A DNA stretch of 64,000 bases, from positions 46,097-110,096 of the forward strand of contig CACBBR010000002.1 of assembly GCA_902537555.1 (NCBI GenBank), in the 5' to 3' direction. Under the pieces are notes generated by a model, which worked only from the letters and a program-made list of their open reading frames with translations, ran no database searches and was not told the origin of the DNA. Positions 17,764 through 31,568 of the stretch are shown here, piece by piece (the stretch's first letter is position 1; every line of letters starts with the position of its first letter). Made by a program: the position numbers and the translations under genes. Origin of the DNA: an uncultured Pelagibacteraceae bacterium. GTDB lineage: Bacteria; Pseudomonadota; Alphaproteobacteria; Pelagibacterales; Pelagibacteraceae.

Positions 17764-19556
17764 TGAATAAAGAAGATAGTATTAAAGAAAAATTCAAACA
17801 AGCTTTGCAATCAACTTATAAAGTTATTTCAGAAGATTTTAAAGTTGATAAAAATAAAAAAAACAGTGAAAAAATTTTTAATGTTGGAGATATTGAAAAT
17901 ATTGCTGATAAAAATCAGTTTAAAAAGCTTAGGGCTGAGACAGATTCTGAAGCATTGAAAAGAAGATTTTCAGATAGAAAATTACTAGACAAAAATAACC
18001 CACAAAATCCCTCATGTAGAACACTTTATCAACTAGCAGAAAAGATAAGGTACGAATTGTTAGGTTCAGAAATGCTCAAAGGAGTTTCTCAAAACTTTAA
18101 AGATAATTACAAATATAAACTGCAATCTTTTAAACATGAAAAAAGTTTAAAAAAGGAAGATACAAACATAATAGATGCGTTTGAAATTTATATGACAAAT
18201 AAGTTTTTCAATGTTGATTTGAGTAGTAACAATAAAGAAATTCTTAAATTTTGGGAAAGTGATTTTAATAAATCTATAGATAAGCATGTAGACTTTTTAA
18301 ATAAAAATTTAGAAAATCAAGAAATTTATAATGCTAAATTTTCAGAAATTTTGCAGAGTATGGATATATTTGAGAATGATGACACGACAGAAAAAAATAA
18401 CGAAGAAAAAGGTGACTCACAGGATGAAAATAATCCAAATAATAACGAGGACAGCGAAAATGACAATTCTAATAAAACAAGTGAAGATGAAAATATTACT
18501 CAAGGCATGGATAGCGAGGATGATATAAACGAGTTTAGACTTGATGAACAACTTTCAAGTGAAAATAATGATGATTTAGAGTCAGAAAACATAATTCAAA
18601 AAAAAAATTTAGGGATAAGTGATAAAGAATACAAAATATTTACTACAGAATTTGATGAAGTTGCTAAAGCAGAAAGTTTAGAGTCAGCAGAGGAAATTCA
18701 AAAATTGAGAAGAAATTTAGACCAGCAGCTTACAAGTTTTCAAGATTTAATAACAAAATTAGCAAATAAATTACAAAGACAATTAATGGCAAAACAAAAT
18801 AGATCATGGGAGTTTGATTTAGAAGAAGGATTATTAGATAGCTCGAAGTTACCTAGAATAATTATTGATCCATGTAATTCCTTATCTTTTAAAAAAGAGA
18901 AAGATTTGGAATTTAAAGATACTATTGTTACTTTGTTAATTGATAACTCTGGATCGATGAGAGGAAGACCAATAACTATAGCAGCAATTTGTGCTGATAT
19001 TTTATCTAGAACGTTGGAAAGATGCTCTGTTAAAGTTGAAATACTTGGGTTTACAACAAAAAATTGGAAAGGTGGTAAAAGTCGTCAAGAATGGAATAGA
19101 TTAGGTAAAACTAAAAGTCCTGGAAGGCTAAATGATCTTAGACATATAATTTACAAAAGTGCCGACTCTCATTGGAGACAATCAAAAAAAAATTTGGGAT
19201 TAATGCTTAAAGAGGGATTGTTAAAAGAAAATATAGATGGGGAAGCTATAACATGGGCATTTAATAGACTAAAAAAAAGAAAAGAAGAAAGAAAAATACT
19301 CATGGTTATTTCAGATGGAGCACCCGTAGATGACTCAACTTTATCGGTGAATTCAGGAGATTTTTTAGAAAAAAACTTAAAAAAAATTGTTAAATTTATT
19401 GAAACTAAAAGCGAAATTGAAATATTGGCTATAGGAATTGGCCATGATGTATCTAGATATTATAAGAAAGCTATTAAAATTTCAGACGTTCAAGAACTAG
19501 GTGATGTAATGATAGACCAACTTAGCGGGCTATTTGAAAACAAAAAATTACACTAA
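17763..19556 (+). CDS. cobT: CobT-like VWA-domain protein
   Basis: 597 residues. N-terminal CobT domain (about 1-200), a very acidic Asn/Asp/Glu/Ser linker (about 201-280), then a C-terminal von Willebrand A domain whose MIDAS motif DNSGS starts at Asp394. It is the metal-ion-sensing partner of CobS in cobaltochelatase. The acidic linker is typical of CobT. Together with the upstream AAA+ gene this resembles a MoxR-VWA chaperone module. It ends in a shared 4-nt stop (CTAA) with the converging histidine kinase. Confidence 0.88.
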   Translation: MNKEDSIKEKFKQALQSTYKVISEDFKVDKNKKNSEKIFNVGDIENIADKNQFKKLRAETDSEALKRRFSDRKLLDKNNPQNPSCRTLYQLAEKIRYELLGSEMLKGVSQNFKDNYKYKLQSFKHEKSLKKEDTNIIDAFEIYMTNKFFNVDLSSNNKEILKFWESDFNKSIDKHVDFLNKNLENQEIYNAKFSEILQSMDIFENDDTTEKNNEEKGDSQDENNPNNNEDSENDNSNKTSEDENITQGMDSEDDINEFRLDEQLSSENNDDLESENIIQKKNLGISDKEYKIFTTEFDEVAKAESLESAEEIQKLRRNLDQQLTSFQDLITKLANKLQRQLMAKQNRSWEFDLEEGLLDSSKLPRIIIDPCNSLSFKKEKDLEFKDTIVTLLIDNSGSMRGRPITIAAICADILSRTLERCSVKVEILGFTTKNWKGGKSRQEWNRLGKTKSPGRLNDLRHIIYKSADSHWRQSKKNLGLMLKEGLLKENIDGEAITWAFNRLKKRKEERKILMVISDGAPVDDSTLSVNSGDFLEKNLKKIVKFIETKSEIEILAIGIGHDVSRYYKKAIKISDVQELGDVMIDQLSGLFENKKLH

Positions 19557-20830
19557 ATATTTTTTAAGTCTTTATTATTCCACTCTATTTTAATTTCAGC
19601 ACCACCCCTTGTCTCTGAATTTCTTATTAAAAGTTTTGCCTTATTTTTTTCTAATAATGTTTTGCCAATAAATATTCCTAATCCTAATCCAGCTCTGTAT
19701 TGATTTTTAGATTGAAAAGACTTTATATAAGGTTCTCCAATCTTTGTCAGAATATCTTTTGGAAATCCAGGGCCATCATCTTCTATGGATATTGTAGATT
19801 TTTCACTATCACTAGTTATTGAAATGTGTATATTTTTTTTAGAAAATTTATTGGCATTCCCAATAAAATTTCTTATTCCATAAACGATTTCAATAGATTT
19901 TGAAATTTCAAATGAGTTGTAGTCTTGCTCAATATTTATAATAAAATTTTTTTCTGATATTTCTTGGAAGGAATTGACTACTTCTTTAACATAATTGTGC
20001 AAACTTATATTCTTATCTATAAATCCATCTTCAATAGTAGGATTTAAGGACAATTTTTTTAAAATTTCATTACATCTGTCAACTTGGCTTACAAGTAATT
20101 CAATATCTTTTTTAAGATCGTTATTATTTTTAAAATTGTTATATAAGTCTTGTGAAACGATTTTAATTGTAGATAAGGGGGTTCCTAAAGAATGGGCTGC
20201 TGCTGCAGCTTGCCCTCCTAAAGATACAAGCTCGTGTTCTTTGGAAATCACCTCTTGAATTTTATCTAATGCATCTTTCCTGATTTTAGACTCGTTTCCA
20301 AATGTTAGTGCAAAAAAACTTAGAAAAATTAATGCAATAATTAAGGCAACAGGCACAGCATAATAATAGTGAAAACTAAATATATAGCTATTTAATGGAG
20401 ATGGTAATTCTTGATGAAAGAAAGTGAGATAAACTATTGAAGAAATTGTGAGAAAAATTAATAAAATGTTAGTTTTAATACTCAAACTATTTGATGCAAA
20501 TATGGCTGGTATAATTAAAAATATTGAAAATGGATTAATAATACCGCCAGTTAAATAAAGCAAAATACTTAGCTGCAAAATATCAAGTATTAAAAAAATT
20601 AATGATATTGTTTCTTGTAGTTGATTTTTTTTAAAATAATATAATAGTACTATGTTGCTTAAAACACCTATCAATACAACAAAGTTTGCTAAAATAAAAT
20701 TAAACTCAAATTTGAAAATAAATGCTACAGAGTTAATAGTTGCAAACTGTCCTATTATACCTATCCATCTTAAATTAACATATGTTGTTTTGTTTAAATG
20801 CGATGATTTGGAATTAGTACTTAACTCCAT
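19553..20830 (-). CDS. regB: RegB/PrrB-type redox sensor histidine kinase
   Basis: 425 residues. About six membrane spans (20-175) precede a kinase core. Three RegB hallmarks are visible: the quinone-site GGIINPF at 95-101, the phospho-acceptor block [18 protein letters not shown] (His213), and a Cys at 253 in DRCNEIL that lines up with the redox-active Cys of RegB. C-terminal ATPase boxes follow (NANKFS, EDDGPGF, GLGLGI). Usual H-box is AHELGTPL; Glu is replaced by Ser214. Expected to sense respiratory/redox state and phosphorylate RegA, but no regulator gene is adjacent. Follows gyrB by 3 nt. Confidence 0.88.
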   Translation of the reverse strand: MELSTNSKSSHLNKTTYVNLRWIGIIGQFATINSVAFIFKFEFNFILANFVVLIGVLSNIVLLYYFKKNQLQETISLIFLILDILQLSILLYLTGGIINPFSIFLIIPAIFASNSLSIKTNILLIFLTISSIVYLTFFHQELPSPLNSYIFSFHYYYAVPVALIIALIFLSFFALTFGNESKIRKDALDKIQEVISKEHELVSLGGQAAAAAHSLGTPLSTIKIVSQDLYNNFKNNNDLKKDIELLVSQVDRCNEILKKLSLNPTIEDGFIDKNISLHNYVKEVVNSFQEISEKNFIINIEQDYNSFEISKSIEIVYGIRNFIGNANKFSKKNIHISITSDSEKSTISIEDDGPGFPKDILTKIGEPYIKSFQSKNQYRAGLGLGIFIGKTLLEKNKAKLLIRNSETRGGAEIKIEWNNKDLKNI

Positions 20831-20833
20831 TAA

Positions 20834-22897
<2,064 letters not shown>

Positions 22898-23063
22898 TTA
22901 TATGGAAGTAGTCTTTTATACCATTTTTAAAATTTTTAATAAAATCCTAAATATCTTAAGTCTTAAATAAGTTAATAATATCAACATAAATAACGGTTTT
23001 TTAAAAAAAAAAATCTATTTAAGAAAATTAATCAATAATACCCAGTTTTATATTAAAATTTTA

Positions 23064-23153
23064 TGGCGGAGAGAATGGGATTCGAACCCATGATAGAGTT
23101 TCCCCTATACACGCTTTCCAAGCGTGCGCCTTCAACCACTCGGCCACCTCTCC
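23064..23153 (-). tRNA. tRNA-Ser (anticodon GGA)
   Basis: A 90-nt tRNA with encoded CCA and the long variable arm typical of serine tRNAs. Acceptor GGAGAGG/TCTCTCC with discriminator G; anticodon stem CACGC/GCGTG around TTGGAAA, giving GGA; T loop TTCGAAT. Its 5' end is 2 nt beyond the lepA stop on the same strand, so it is probably cut out of the lepA messenger. Confidence 0.96.
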
Positions 23154-23155
23154 AT

Positions 23156-24967
23156 TTATTTCTCTTTAGATATTTTGAGTACACCTATGAATGCTTCTTG
23201 TGGAATTTCAACTTTTCCAAATTGTTTAGCTCTAGCTTTACCTTTTTTTTGTTTTTCAAGTAATTTTCTTTTTCTATCAACAGCTCCACCTCCATGTATT
23301 TTGGTAAGTACATCTTTTTTAAAACCTTTAATTGTTTCTCTAGCTATTATCTTTCCCCCAATAGCTGCCTGGACTGGTATCATAAAATTATGTCTCGGAA
23401 TAAGGTCTTTTAGTTTTTCACATACCTCTCTTCCAGTTTTTTGTGCAAAATCTTTATGTATCATCATAGCTAAAGCATCTACAGGTTCGGTATTTACTAA
23501 AATACTCATTTTTACCAAATCACCTTCCTTATGACCTATTATCTCATAATCAAAACTGGCATAACCACTCGTCATTGATTTTAACCTATCATTAAAATCA
23601 AAGACTATTTCATTTAGAGGTAATTCGTAATTGACTACTGCCCTGTTACCAGAATAACTTAAGTTTGTTTGTATTCCTCTTTTATCTTGGCAAATTTTTA
23701 TAATTGGCCCGAGATATTGATCAGGTGTTATAATTGTAGCCTTGATCCATGGCTCTTCGATAAAATTAATTAAAGTAGGATCAGGTAAACTTGATGGATT
23801 TTGTAAATCTTTAACATTACCATTATTCATGTGAATCTTATAAACAACACCTGGCGTAGTTGTTAACAGATTAATATCAAATTCTCTTTCAAGTCTCTCT
23901 GTTACAATTTCTAAATGTAACAAACCCAAAAAGCCACACCTAAAACCAAGTCCTAAAGCAGACGATGACTCAGGTTCAAAAGAAAAACTTGAGTCATTTA
24001 ATTTAAGTTTTGCTAATCCATCTTTTAATTTTTGATATTCTGAACTATCAACAGGAAATAATCCGCAAAAAACTACTGGTTTGCTTGGCTTAAAGCCTGG
24101 TAGTGTCTCACTTAATGGTTTAGAAGCATCACAAATTGTATCTCCTACTTTTGTATCTGATAAAACTTTTATTCCAGTTGTTATAAACCCAATCTCTCCG
24201 GAATTAAGCTCATCTATATCTTTCGGTTTGGGAGTAAATACTCCAACTTTTTCTACAAAATATTCCTGATTTGTAGACATCATTTTAATTTTCATATTAG
24301 TTTTGATTTTTCCGTCAATTACTCTGACTAAAATAACTACACCTAGATAAGTGTCATACCAGCTATCTACTAATAAACACTTCAATCTTTGATCTTTTTC
24401 ACCTTTTGGACCTGGTAAAGTTTGAATAATTTGCTCTAAGATATCATCTATACCTTCACCAGTCTTGCCTGAACATGGTACAGCATTAGCTGTATCAATA
24501 CCTATAACATCTTCAATTTGTTTATTAGTTCTATCGATATCGGATGCGGGTAAATCAATTTTATTCAAGACTGGAATTATCTCATGGTTGATATCTAGTG
24601 CTTGATAAACATTCGCTAATGTTTGGGCCTCAACACCCTGGGTACTATCTACAATTAGTATAGAACCTTCGCAGGCGTATAAAGATCTACTAACTTCATA
24701 GCTAAAATCAACGTGTCCAGGGGTATCTATAATGTTGAGAATATAGTTTTTTCCATCTTTAGATTTATAATTTAATTTTACTGTTTGAGCTTTAATTGTT
24801 ATGCCTCTCTCTCTTTCAATATCCATAGAGTCAAGAACTTGTGCTTTCATTTCTCTATCTGTTAAACCTCCACATCTATGTATTATTCTATCGGCTATTG
24901 TGGACTTACCGTGATCAATGTGAGCTATGATTGCAAAGTTTCTTATGTTATCAATTTCAGTGGCCAT
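23156..24967 (-). CDS. lepA: Elongation factor 4 (LepA)
   Basis: Ribosome-associated GTPase that acts on stalled or pre-translocation ribosomes and in subunit assembly. 603 residues, normal length. G1 AHIDHGKST (about 14-22), G3 DTPGHVDF, G4 NKIDLP, then EF-G-like domains and the LepA-specific C-terminal domain ending in [17 protein letters not shown]. The start codon adjoins the pheT stop with no gap. tRNA-Ser follows after 2 nt. Confidence 0.97.
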   Translation of the reverse strand: MATEIDNIRNFAIIAHIDHGKSTIADRIIHRCGGLTDREMKAQVLDSMDIERERGITIKAQTVKLNYKSKDGKNYILNIIDTPGHVDFSYEVSRSLYACEGSILIVDSTQGVEAQTLANVYQALDINHEIIPVLNKIDLPASDIDRTNKQIEDVIGIDTANAVPCSGKTGEGIDDILEQIIQTLPGPKGEKDQRLKCLLVDSWYDTYLGVVILVRVIDGKIKTNMKIKMMSTNQEYFVEKVGVFTPKPKDIDELNSGEIGFITTGIKVLSDTKVGDTICDASKPLSETLPGFKPSKPVVFCGLFPVDSSEYQKLKDGLAKLKLNDSSFSFEPESSSALGLGFRCGFLGLLHLEIVTERLEREFDINLLTTTPGVVYKIHMNNGNVKDLQNPSSLPDPTLINFIEEPWIKATIITPDQYLGPIIKICQDKRGIQTNLSYSGNRAVVNYELPLNEIVFDFNDRLKSMTSGYASFDYEIIGHKEGDLVKMSILVNTEPVDALAMMIHKDFAQKTGREVCEKLKDLIPRHNFMIPVQAAIGGKIIARETIKGFKKDVLTKIHGGGAVDRKRKLLEKQKKGKARAKQFGKVEIPQEAFIGVLKISKEK

Positions 24968-27376
24968 TTAGGATCTAATTTTTGCCCCAGACTTAGTTTC
25001 AACAGTTGTGATTATTAATTTATTGATTTTTTCAAGATCACTCTCCTCTAATGTTTTTTCAGATGATTGAATTGTAACATTTAGAGCTATTGATTTTTTC
25101 CCATCTGGAATATTTTCACCTTCATAAATATCAAAAATTTTAATTGATCTTATTAGATTTTTATCAATTGATGATATAATTTCTATTAAATCCTGCGCTT
25201 TGTAATTTTTATCTACCACAAAAGCAAAATCTCTCTCTGATTTTTGATAATCCGAATATTCGAAATTTGACTTTTGATCCTTTAATTTTATTTTATTATC
25301 TTTTAAATAATCTAGATAGATTTCAAATCCAACTACTCCTTCAGTTTTTATGTCGAGTTTCTTAACAATATTTGGATGGAGCTCTCCAAAATATGCAACT
25401 GGATCAATATCATCCTTATCGAGATAAACTGAGCCAGATTTTCCAGGGTGATAGTATGTAGGAGATTTGTCTCTTATAAAAAAACTTTTTTTATCATATC
25501 CAGCTTCCATTAATGTTTGAATTAAATCTTTTTTCACATCAAAAATATCAACTGATCTTTCTTTTTCATTCCAGTTTAATCTTGAAATTTTCCCTGATTT
25601 TATTGCACCTATTACCGTCAACTGTTCTCCCGGCTGGTTACTTCTAAAAATTGGTCCAATTTCAAAAAGCGAAATGTCTTTAAATCCTCTATCTAAATTT
25701 TTCTTTAAATAAAAAGCTAAATTTGAGAAAATTGAATTTCTTAAAACATCTAAGTCTGAGCTTATTGGATTTACTATTTTAATTTCTTTTAAATTTTCTT
25801 TAAAAAAATTATTAATTTTTGAGTCTGTGAATGACCAAGTGACAGTCTCAAAATATCCTTTTGATGCGACAGCACGTTGTAAAAAATGAAAGAGTTTTTG
25901 TTGTTTATTTAATGTGTCTTTTAATCTATTTTTCTTTGGCTCTATAGTTTTTATATTATCATATCCTTTAATTCTAACAACTTCTTCAACTATATCTATC
26001 GGTTGACTTATGTCAGGTCTCCAAGAAGGAACCTTTAGGTATAATTCTGATTTCTTTTTGGAAACCTTAAAACCTAGTTCATTCAAAATTTTAATGATCT
26101 CATTTTCTTTAACTTTAAAACCTGTTATTTTTTCAAATAACGAAATATGAAATTTAATTTCTAAGTTTTTATATTGTTGAATATTTTGAATATCAAATTT
26201 ACTAATCTTTCCTCCACAAATTTCTGATATTAGTTGAGAGGCTTTGTGTAAACCAGTTTCTATTGATTGAGGGTCAATCCCTCTTTCAAATCTAAATTTA
26301 GCATCTGTATCAATGTTTAGTAATTTTGAAGTTTTTCTAATTGATCTAGGGATAAAGTATGCAGACTCTAATAAAATATTTTTAGTTTTTAACTCAGTAC
26401 CAGAACGCGTTCCTCCAATTACCCCTCCTAAGCCTAACACACCAGATTGATCAGATATAACACACATACCATCATCTAATTTATATTTCTTATTATCCAA
26501 AGCTTCAAAGGTTTCACCTTTTTGTGAGTTTCTTACTATGATTTCTTTGTCAATTTTATCTGCATCATATGCATGTAGAGGTCTATTTAAATCTAGCATG
26601 ACATAATTAGTTATATCTACAATTGCTGAAATTGGTTTTTGACCAAGAGACTCAATTTTCTCTTTCAACCATTTTGGGCTTTCTTTATTTGTCACCCCTT
26701 TTATTAGACAACTACCAAAAATTGTGCAACCTTGGTTTTTATCTTTAGTAATTGAAACTTTTATATTTTGAGATCCATCTTTTATGATATTTTTATGTAA
26801 GATACTTTTTAATTTACCAGCACCTGCCGCAGCAAGATCTCTGGCTATTCCTCTAACTCCTAAACAATCAGCTCGATTTGGGGTTATTGATAAATCAACA
26901 ACTTTTTCAGTGTTGTTTTTAAAAAAATTCTTACCTATTTTATCTGAGTATTTGTTTGGTTTTAGCTCTGTTATTCCTTCACTTTCATCTGATAATTTTA
27001 ATTCTGACTCCGAACATAACATTCCATATGAGGTTACTCCTCTAATTTTGCTGACTGTAAGTTTCATATTATTTTTTGGAATAACTGAACCAGGACCAGC
27101 ATAAACAGTTAAAAGACCTTTTTTAGCGTTTGGTGCTCCACAAACAACTTTAACAATATTTTGCTGCCCTATATCAACATCACATACCCTAAGTCTATCT
27201 GCGTTTGGATGTTGTTCAGCATTTATAATTTTTGCCACTTTAAAATTGTCCAAATCAGAGCTAATATTTTCAAAACTCTCAACTTCAAGTCCAACATCAG
27301 TCAATTTATCAATGATCTGACTATCTTTATGCTTGGTTTTAAGGTGTTCCTTTAACCAACTCATTGTAAATTTCAT
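24968..27376 (-). CDS. pheT: Phenylalanyl-tRNA synthetase beta subunit
   Basis: 802 residues, the full bacterial length. Domains in order: N-terminal tRNA-binding OB fold (about 40-150, with CGAPN), B3/B4 editing domain (about 210-380, GGVIGG), B5, catalytic-like core, and a C-terminal ferredoxin-like anticodon-binding domain (about 708-800, [13 protein letters not shown]). Forms the alpha2-beta2 enzyme with PheS; overlaps pheS by 4 nt (ATGA). Confidence 0.97.
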   Translation of the reverse strand: MKFTMSWLKEHLKTKHKDSQIIDKLTDVGLEVESFENISSDLDNFKVAKIINAEQHPNADRLRVCDVDIGQQNIVKVVCGAPNAKKGLLTVYAGPGSVIPKNNMKLTVSKIRGVTSYGMLCSESELKLSDESEGITELKPNKYSDKIGKNFFKNNTEKVVDLSITPNRADCLGVRGIARDLAAAGAGKLKSILHKNIIKDGSQNIKVSITKDKNQGCTIFGSCLIKGVTNKESPKWLKEKIESLGQKPISAIVDITNYVMLDLNRPLHAYDADKIDKEIIVRNSQKGETFEALDNKKYKLDDGMCVISDQSGVLGLGGVIGGTRSGTELKTKNILLESAYFIPRSIRKTSKLLNIDTDAKFRFERGIDPQSIETGLHKASQLISEICGGKISKFDIQNIQQYKNLEIKFHISLFEKITGFKVKENEIIKILNELGFKVSKKKSELYLKVPSWRPDISQPIDIVEEVVRIKGYDNIKTIEPKKNRLKDTLNKQQKLFHFLQRAVASKGYFETVTWSFTDSKINNFFKENLKEIKIVNPISSDLDVLRNSIFSNLAFYLKKNLDRGFKDISLFEIGPIFRSNQPGEQLTVIGAIKSGKISRLNWNEKERSVDIFDVKKDLIQTLMEAGYDKKSFFIRDKSPTYYHPGKSGSVYLDKDDIDPVAYFGELHPNIVKKLDIKTEGVVGFEIYLDYLKDNKIKLKDQKSNFEYSDYQKSERDFAFVVDKNYKAQDLIEIISSIDKNLIRSIKIFDIYEGENIPDGKKSIALNVTIQSSEKTLEESDLEKINKLIITTVETKSGAKIRS

Positions 27377-28440
27377 CTGCTTAGACCCCTGTAATTTGAA
27401 GGAACATCCAAAGGATCAAAACCAAAGTGATTAAGCCATCTATAGTCAGTCTCAAAAAAAGCTCTTAAATCGTTTATTCCATATTTAAGCATTCCAAGTC
27501 TATCAATACCAATACCAAAAGCATAGCCTTGGTATTTATCTGGATTTACATTTACATTTTTAAGTACATTTGGGTGTACCATTCCACATCCAAGAATTTC
27601 TAACCATTTATCTCCCTCACCAATAACTATTTTTCCGTCCTTTAACTCGTAACCAATGTCAACTTCTGCTGATGGTTCAGTAAATGGAAAATGGCTAGGT
27701 CTAAATCTCATTTTTATTTTATCTATTTCGAAAAAAGATTTTATAAAATAGTTCAAACAGCCTTTTAAATGACCCATATTTATATCTTTATCAATATGAA
27801 GTCCTTCAACTTGATGAAACATTGGGGAATGAGTTTGATCACTATCAGATCTATATGTTCTTCCAGGAGCTATAATTTTAAATGGAGGCTTTCCATTCAA
27901 CATTGTTCTAACTTGCACAGGAGATGTATGAGTTCTTAATAGTATTTCTTTATTGTTATCTAAATAAAAAGTATCATGCATATCTCTTGCTGGATGGTTA
28001 TCTGGAGTATTTAGTGCTGTAAAATTATAATGCTCATTCTCTACATCTGGTCCCTCTTCAACACTAAAGCCAATTTCAGAAAATATTGAAGATATTTCAT
28101 CAATAACTTGAGAGACAGGATGTATTTTTCCTTGTTTTATTTCTCTCTCAGGTAAAGTCACATCTACTTTTTCATTATCAAGTTTAGAATTAATCTCTTT
28201 AATTTCAATTTCTTGAAGTTTAGAATTTATTTTTTCTTGCAGTTCCTCTTTGATTGAATTTAAGTCTGATGCAAATTTTTTTCTTTCTTCATCAGGTAAA
28301 GACCCTAATTTTTTGAAAGAATTAGAAATTTGTCCATTTTTACCAAATAATTCTGTTTTTATTTGATTGACACTTTGAATATCTAAATTGTTGTCTAATT
28401 TTATTAAATACTCATCTCTAATTTTTTTTATATCGGACAT
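27373..28440 (-). CDS. pheS: Phenylalanyl-tRNA synthetase alpha subunit
   Basis: Catalytic class II subunit, 355 residues. An N-terminal coiled-coil arm (about 1-90) binds tRNA; motif 2 is near [20 protein letters not shown] and motif 3 at [13 protein letters not shown]. The 43-nt gap after rplT has no visible leader peptide or attenuator like E. coli pheM, so phenylalanine-dependent attenuation is unlikely here. Confidence 0.97.
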   Translation of the reverse strand: MSDIKKIRDEYLIKLDNNLDIQSVNQIKTELFGKNGQISNSFKKLGSLPDEERKKFASDLNSIKEELQEKINSKLQEIEIKEINSKLDNEKVDVTLPEREIKQGKIHPVSQVIDEISSIFSEIGFSVEEGPDVENEHYNFTALNTPDNHPARDMHDTFYLDNNKEILLRTHTSPVQVRTMLNGKPPFKIIAPGRTYRSDSDQTHSPMFHQVEGLHIDKDINMGHLKGCLNYFIKSFFEIDKIKMRFRPSHFPFTEPSAEVDIGYELKDGKIVIGEGDKWLEILGCGMVHPNVLKNVNVNPDKYQGYAFGIGIDRLGMLKYGINDLRAFFETDYRWLNHFGFDPLDVPSNYRGLSR

Positions 28441-28483
28441 ATTCGTAGAATATTTGTTAACTCTAGAAAAACAACAATGAAAA

Positions 28484-28840
28484 TTAATTTAATGCTGCTT
28501 GAGCTTTTTTAACTATGGTTTTGAATGCTTCTGGATTATCGTAAGCTATTTCAGCAAGTATTTTTCTATCTATTTTAATACCTGTTTTACTCAGACCATT
28601 TATAAATTTAGAATAAGTTAAACCCTCAGATCTAACTCCAGCATTAATTCTTTGAATCCAAAGTGATTTAAAGTCTCTTTTTTTATTTCTTCTATCTCTA
28701 TAAGCGTACTGCATAGCTTTTTCCATTGCCTGTCTAGCTACTCTTATAGTGTTTTTTCTTCTACCCCACTGACCTTTAACAGCTTTTAATACTTTTTTGT
28801 GCTTAGCTCTACTTGTTACACCTCTTTTAACTCTAGCCAT
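28484..28840 (-). CDS. rplT: 50S ribosomal protein L20
   Basis: 118 residues beginning [19 protein letters not shown], the canonical L20 start; binds 23S rRNA early in assembly. [10 protein letters not shown] and the C-terminal globular part are standard. Follows rpmI by 1 nt, as in the infC-rpmI-rplT operon of most bacteria. Confidence 0.97.
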   Translation of the reverse strand: MARVKRGVTSRAKHKKVLKAVKGQWGRRKNTIRVARQAMEKAMQYAYRDRRNKKRDFKSLWIQRINAGVRSEGLTYSKFINGLSKTGIKIDRKILAEIAYDNPEAFKTIVKKAQAALN

Positions 28841-28841
28841 A

Positions 28842-29048
28842 CTATCCTCTTAAGTTGTACGGCATATAAGATTTTACAATCTTACCATCTTGTTTGGACA
28901 TAACCGTAGTACCTCTTTGTTTTCTTATCTGTGAATTAGTTCTCTTAATCATACCATGTCTCTTACCAGCTTGAGCTGTTATTACTTTACCTCTAGCTGA
29001 TATTTTAAATCTTTTTTTTGCTGAACTTTTTGTTTTTAATTTTGGCAT
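28842..29048 (-). CDS. rpmI: 50S ribosomal protein L35
   Basis: 68 residues from ATG at 29048 ([14 protein letters not shown]), the conserved L35 start. A longer frame from 29069 adds MYNPSKI, which is not part of the family, so the internal ATG is chosen. Ends 1 nt before rplT; 54 nt downstream of infC. Confidence 0.95.
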   Translation of the reverse strand: MPKLKTKSSAKKRFKISARGKVITAQAGKRHGMIKRTNSQIRKQRGTTVMSKQDGKIVKSYMPYNLRG

Positions 29049-29102
29049 AATTTTTGAGGGGTTATACAAATATTAATATTACTTTACAACCAGAAATAAG
29101 GC

Positions 29103-29648
29103 TTATAAAGGCTGGATAACCATAATCATTTGTTTACCATCAAACTTAGGTTGAAGCTCAACTCGCCCAACGGTCTCCATATCCTGTTTGATCTTATCCA
29201 TTAACTCATTACCCAAACTTGAATGCTGTAATTCTCTTCCTTTAAATCTAATTGTAAATTTTACTTTATCTCCTTTAGCTATAAATTTTTGGGCATTTTT
29301 TATTTTAAAAGTATAATCATGTACTTCTGTGACAGGTCTTAACTTAATTTCTTTTAATTCAATTTTTTTTTGCTTTTTCTTAGCTTTATTTGCTTTTTTT
29401 TGAGCATCATATTTAAATTTTCCCATATCCATAATTTTGCATACAGGAGGTTTTGCATTTGGAGCAATTTCAATTAAATCTAAACCTTCCTCTTTTGCTC
29501 TGTTAATTGCATCTTGTAAGTTAAGAATACCTAAATTATCTCCATCACTTGCAATAACTTGTACATCTTGTGAAGTGATCCTTTGGTTAGTTCTTGGACC
29601 TCTAGGCTTAGTTCTTTTCTGAAAATAGTTTTGTTTAAAATCTGCCAC
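29103..29648 (-). CDS. infC: Translation initiation factor IF-3
   Basis: 181 residues: N-domain (about 20-85, with LDLIEIAPNAKPPVCKIMD), a lysine-rich linker helix (about 86-105), and the C-domain that binds the 30S platform (GDKVKFTIRFKGRE). It prevents premature 50S joining and proofreads the start codon. The start is GTG at 29648, directly after the thrS stop (TAAGTG), with no nearby ATG. E. coli infC also has a non-ATG start (ATT) that gives autoregulation; a parallel here is possible. Confidence 0.95.
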   Translation of the reverse strand: MADFKQNYFQKRTKPRGPRTNQRITSQDVQVIASDGDNLGILNLQDAINRAKEEGLDLIEIAPNAKPPVCKIMDMGKFKYDAQKKANKAKKKQKKIELKEIKLRPVTEVHDYTFKIKNAQKFIAKGDKVKFTIRFKGRELQHSSLGNELMDKIKQDMETVGRVELQPKFDGKQMIMVIQPL

Positions 29649-31568
29649 TTAGATTGAAGGTGCTTTATTAAGAGCAGAATATTTTTTTAAGAATTCTTTT
29701 AATTCCATAGTTTCCTGTTTTTTTGAATCCAATCTTCTAATAGTTACTGTGTTACTGTCAACTTCTTTTTTTCCACATATTAGTAGCATTGGGACTTTAG
29801 TTAATGAATGTTCTCTAATTTTATAATTTAAATTATGATTTTTTAAATCAACTTCAGAACTTAAACCAACTTTTTTTAACTCATTGTTTACTTGTTTTGC
29901 GTATTCATCAAAATCACTTGAAATAGGTATAACTATGGTTTGTACTGGACAAAGCCAGAACGGTAATTTCCCAGAGTAATTTTCAATTAAGATTCCTATA
30001 AATCTTTCTAATGATCCAAATAAAGCTCTGTGTAACATGACTGGTACTTTTTTATTTCCATCACTATCTACAAAAGATGCACCTAACCTACCTGGTAGGT
30101 TTAAATCAACTTGTAAAGTTCCACATTGCCAATCTCTTCCGATTGCATCTCTTAAAACAAATTCTATTTTAGGACCATAAAAAGCACCTTCACCCTTGTT
30201 TACAGAGTATTCTAATTTTGTTGCCTTTATAGCTTCCAATAATGCAGCTTCTGATTTGTCCCAAACTTTATCATCCCCAACTCTTAAGTCTGGTCGATCA
30301 GAATATTTCAAAATTACATCTTCAAATCCTAAATCTTTATAAATTTCTAAAATCAAATTTGTTACGCTCAAACATTCTTCTGTGATTTGCTCCTCTGTAC
30401 AAAAAATATGTGCATCATCTTGAGTGAATGCTCTAACACGCAATAATCCGTGAAGTGCTCCAGAGGGCTCATATCTATGAACTTTTCCAAATTCCGACAT
30501 TTTGAGTGGTAAATCTCTGTAACTTTTTAAACCTTGATTGAAAACCTGAACACATCCAGGACAATTCATTGGTTTAATAGCAAAAACTTTTTCATCTGGA
30601 GTAGTAGAGGTGTACATATTTGCGCCAAATTTTTCCCAATGGCCAGATTTTTCCCAAAGTGATCGATCTAATATTTCTGGAGTGTTTATTTCCTGATATC
30701 CTGCAGTTTCTTGCTTCATTCTCATATAAGAAATAAGTTTCTGAAATAAGTTCCATCCTTTTTGGTGCCAAAATACAGAGCCAGGACTTTCTTCTCTAAA
30801 ATGAAACAAATCCATTTCTTTACCTATTTTTCTATGATCTCTTTTTTCTGCTTCTTCTATTCTTTGAAGATACAAATCCAGATCTTTTTGATTGGCCCAG
30901 CTAGTTCCATAAATTCTTTGCAACATTTCATTATTAGAATCCCCTCGCCAATAAGCCCCTGATACTTTTGTTAATTTAAATGCTTTACCAATTTTACTAG
31001 AAGATTCTAAATGGGGACCTCTACATAGATCATGCCATGTATCTCCATGATGATAAACCGTAAGCATCTCATTTTTTGGAATACTTTCAATTATTTCAGC
31101 TTTATATTTTTCTCCAATTTTTTTAAAATGAGATATTGCCTTATCTCTTTCCCAAATTTCCCTTCTAGTTTTTACATCCTTATCAATTATCTCTGACATT
31201 TTATTTTCAATTTTTTTAAGGTCATCACTGGTAAAAGGTTCCTTTCTAGCAAAGTCATAATAAAAGCCATTTTCTATAACTGGTCCAATTGTTACCTGTG
31301 TTCCTGGAAATAATTCTTGGACGGCCATTGCCATAATATGTGCTGTATCATGCCTAATAACTTCTAATCCCTCAGGATCTTTTGCAGTAAAAATTTTAAT
31401 TGAACTATCCTTATCTATTGTTGAATATAAATCTTTTAATTCACCATTTACACTCATTATTAAGGCATGTTTAGCTAGAGATTTACTTATTTTTTCTGCA
31501 ACCTCTGAACCTGTTACACTTTTATCAAAGTTTAATTTTTTTCCGTCAGGTAATGTAATATTTGGCAT
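29649..31568 (-). CDS. thrS: Threonyl-tRNA synthetase
   Basis: 639 residues, standard bacterial length. N-terminal TGS domain (about 1-62), editing domain (about 70-220, HDTAHIM...), class II core with the zinc-site Cys in MNCPGC, motif 2 RYEPSGALHGLLRVR, motif 3 near HRALFGSLER, and a C-terminal anticodon-binding domain. Overlaps the glycosyltransferase start by one base and infC abuts its stop. Confidence 0.97.
   Translation of the reverse strand: MPNITLPDGKKLNFDKSVTGSEVAEKISKSLAKHALIMSVNGELKDLYSTIDKDSSIKIFTAKDPEGLEVIRHDTAHIMAMAVQELFPGTQVTIGPVIENGFYYDFARKEPFTSDDLKKIENKMSEIIDKDVKTRREIWERDKAISHFKKIGEKYKAEIIESIPKNEMLTVYHHGDTWHDLCRGPHLESSSKIGKAFKLTKVSGAYWRGDSNNEMLQRIYGTSWANQKDLDLYLQRIEEAEKRDHRKIGKEMDLFHFREESPGSVFWHQKGWNLFQKLISYMRMKQETAGYQEINTPEILDRSLWEKSGHWEKFGANMYTSTTPDEKVFAIKPMNCPGCVQVFNQGLKSYRDLPLKMSEFGKVHRYEPSGALHGLLRVRAFTQDDAHIFCTEEQITEECLSVTNLILEIYKDLGFEDVILKYSDRPDLRVGDDKVWDKSEAALLEAIKATKLEYSVNKGEGAFYGPKIEFVLRDAIGRDWQCGTLQVDLNLPGRLGASFVDSDGNKKVPVMLHRALFGSLERFIGILIENYSGKLPFWLCPVQTIVIPISSDFDEYAKQVNNELKKVGLSSEVDLKNHNLNYKIREHSLTKVPMLLICGKKEVDSNTVTIRRLDSKKQETMELKEFLKKYSALNKAPSI

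Noticed and set aside
28441..28483. pheM-like leader peptide and attenuator before pheS
   Set aside because: The 43-nt gap has no Phe-rich frame and no terminator hairpin.
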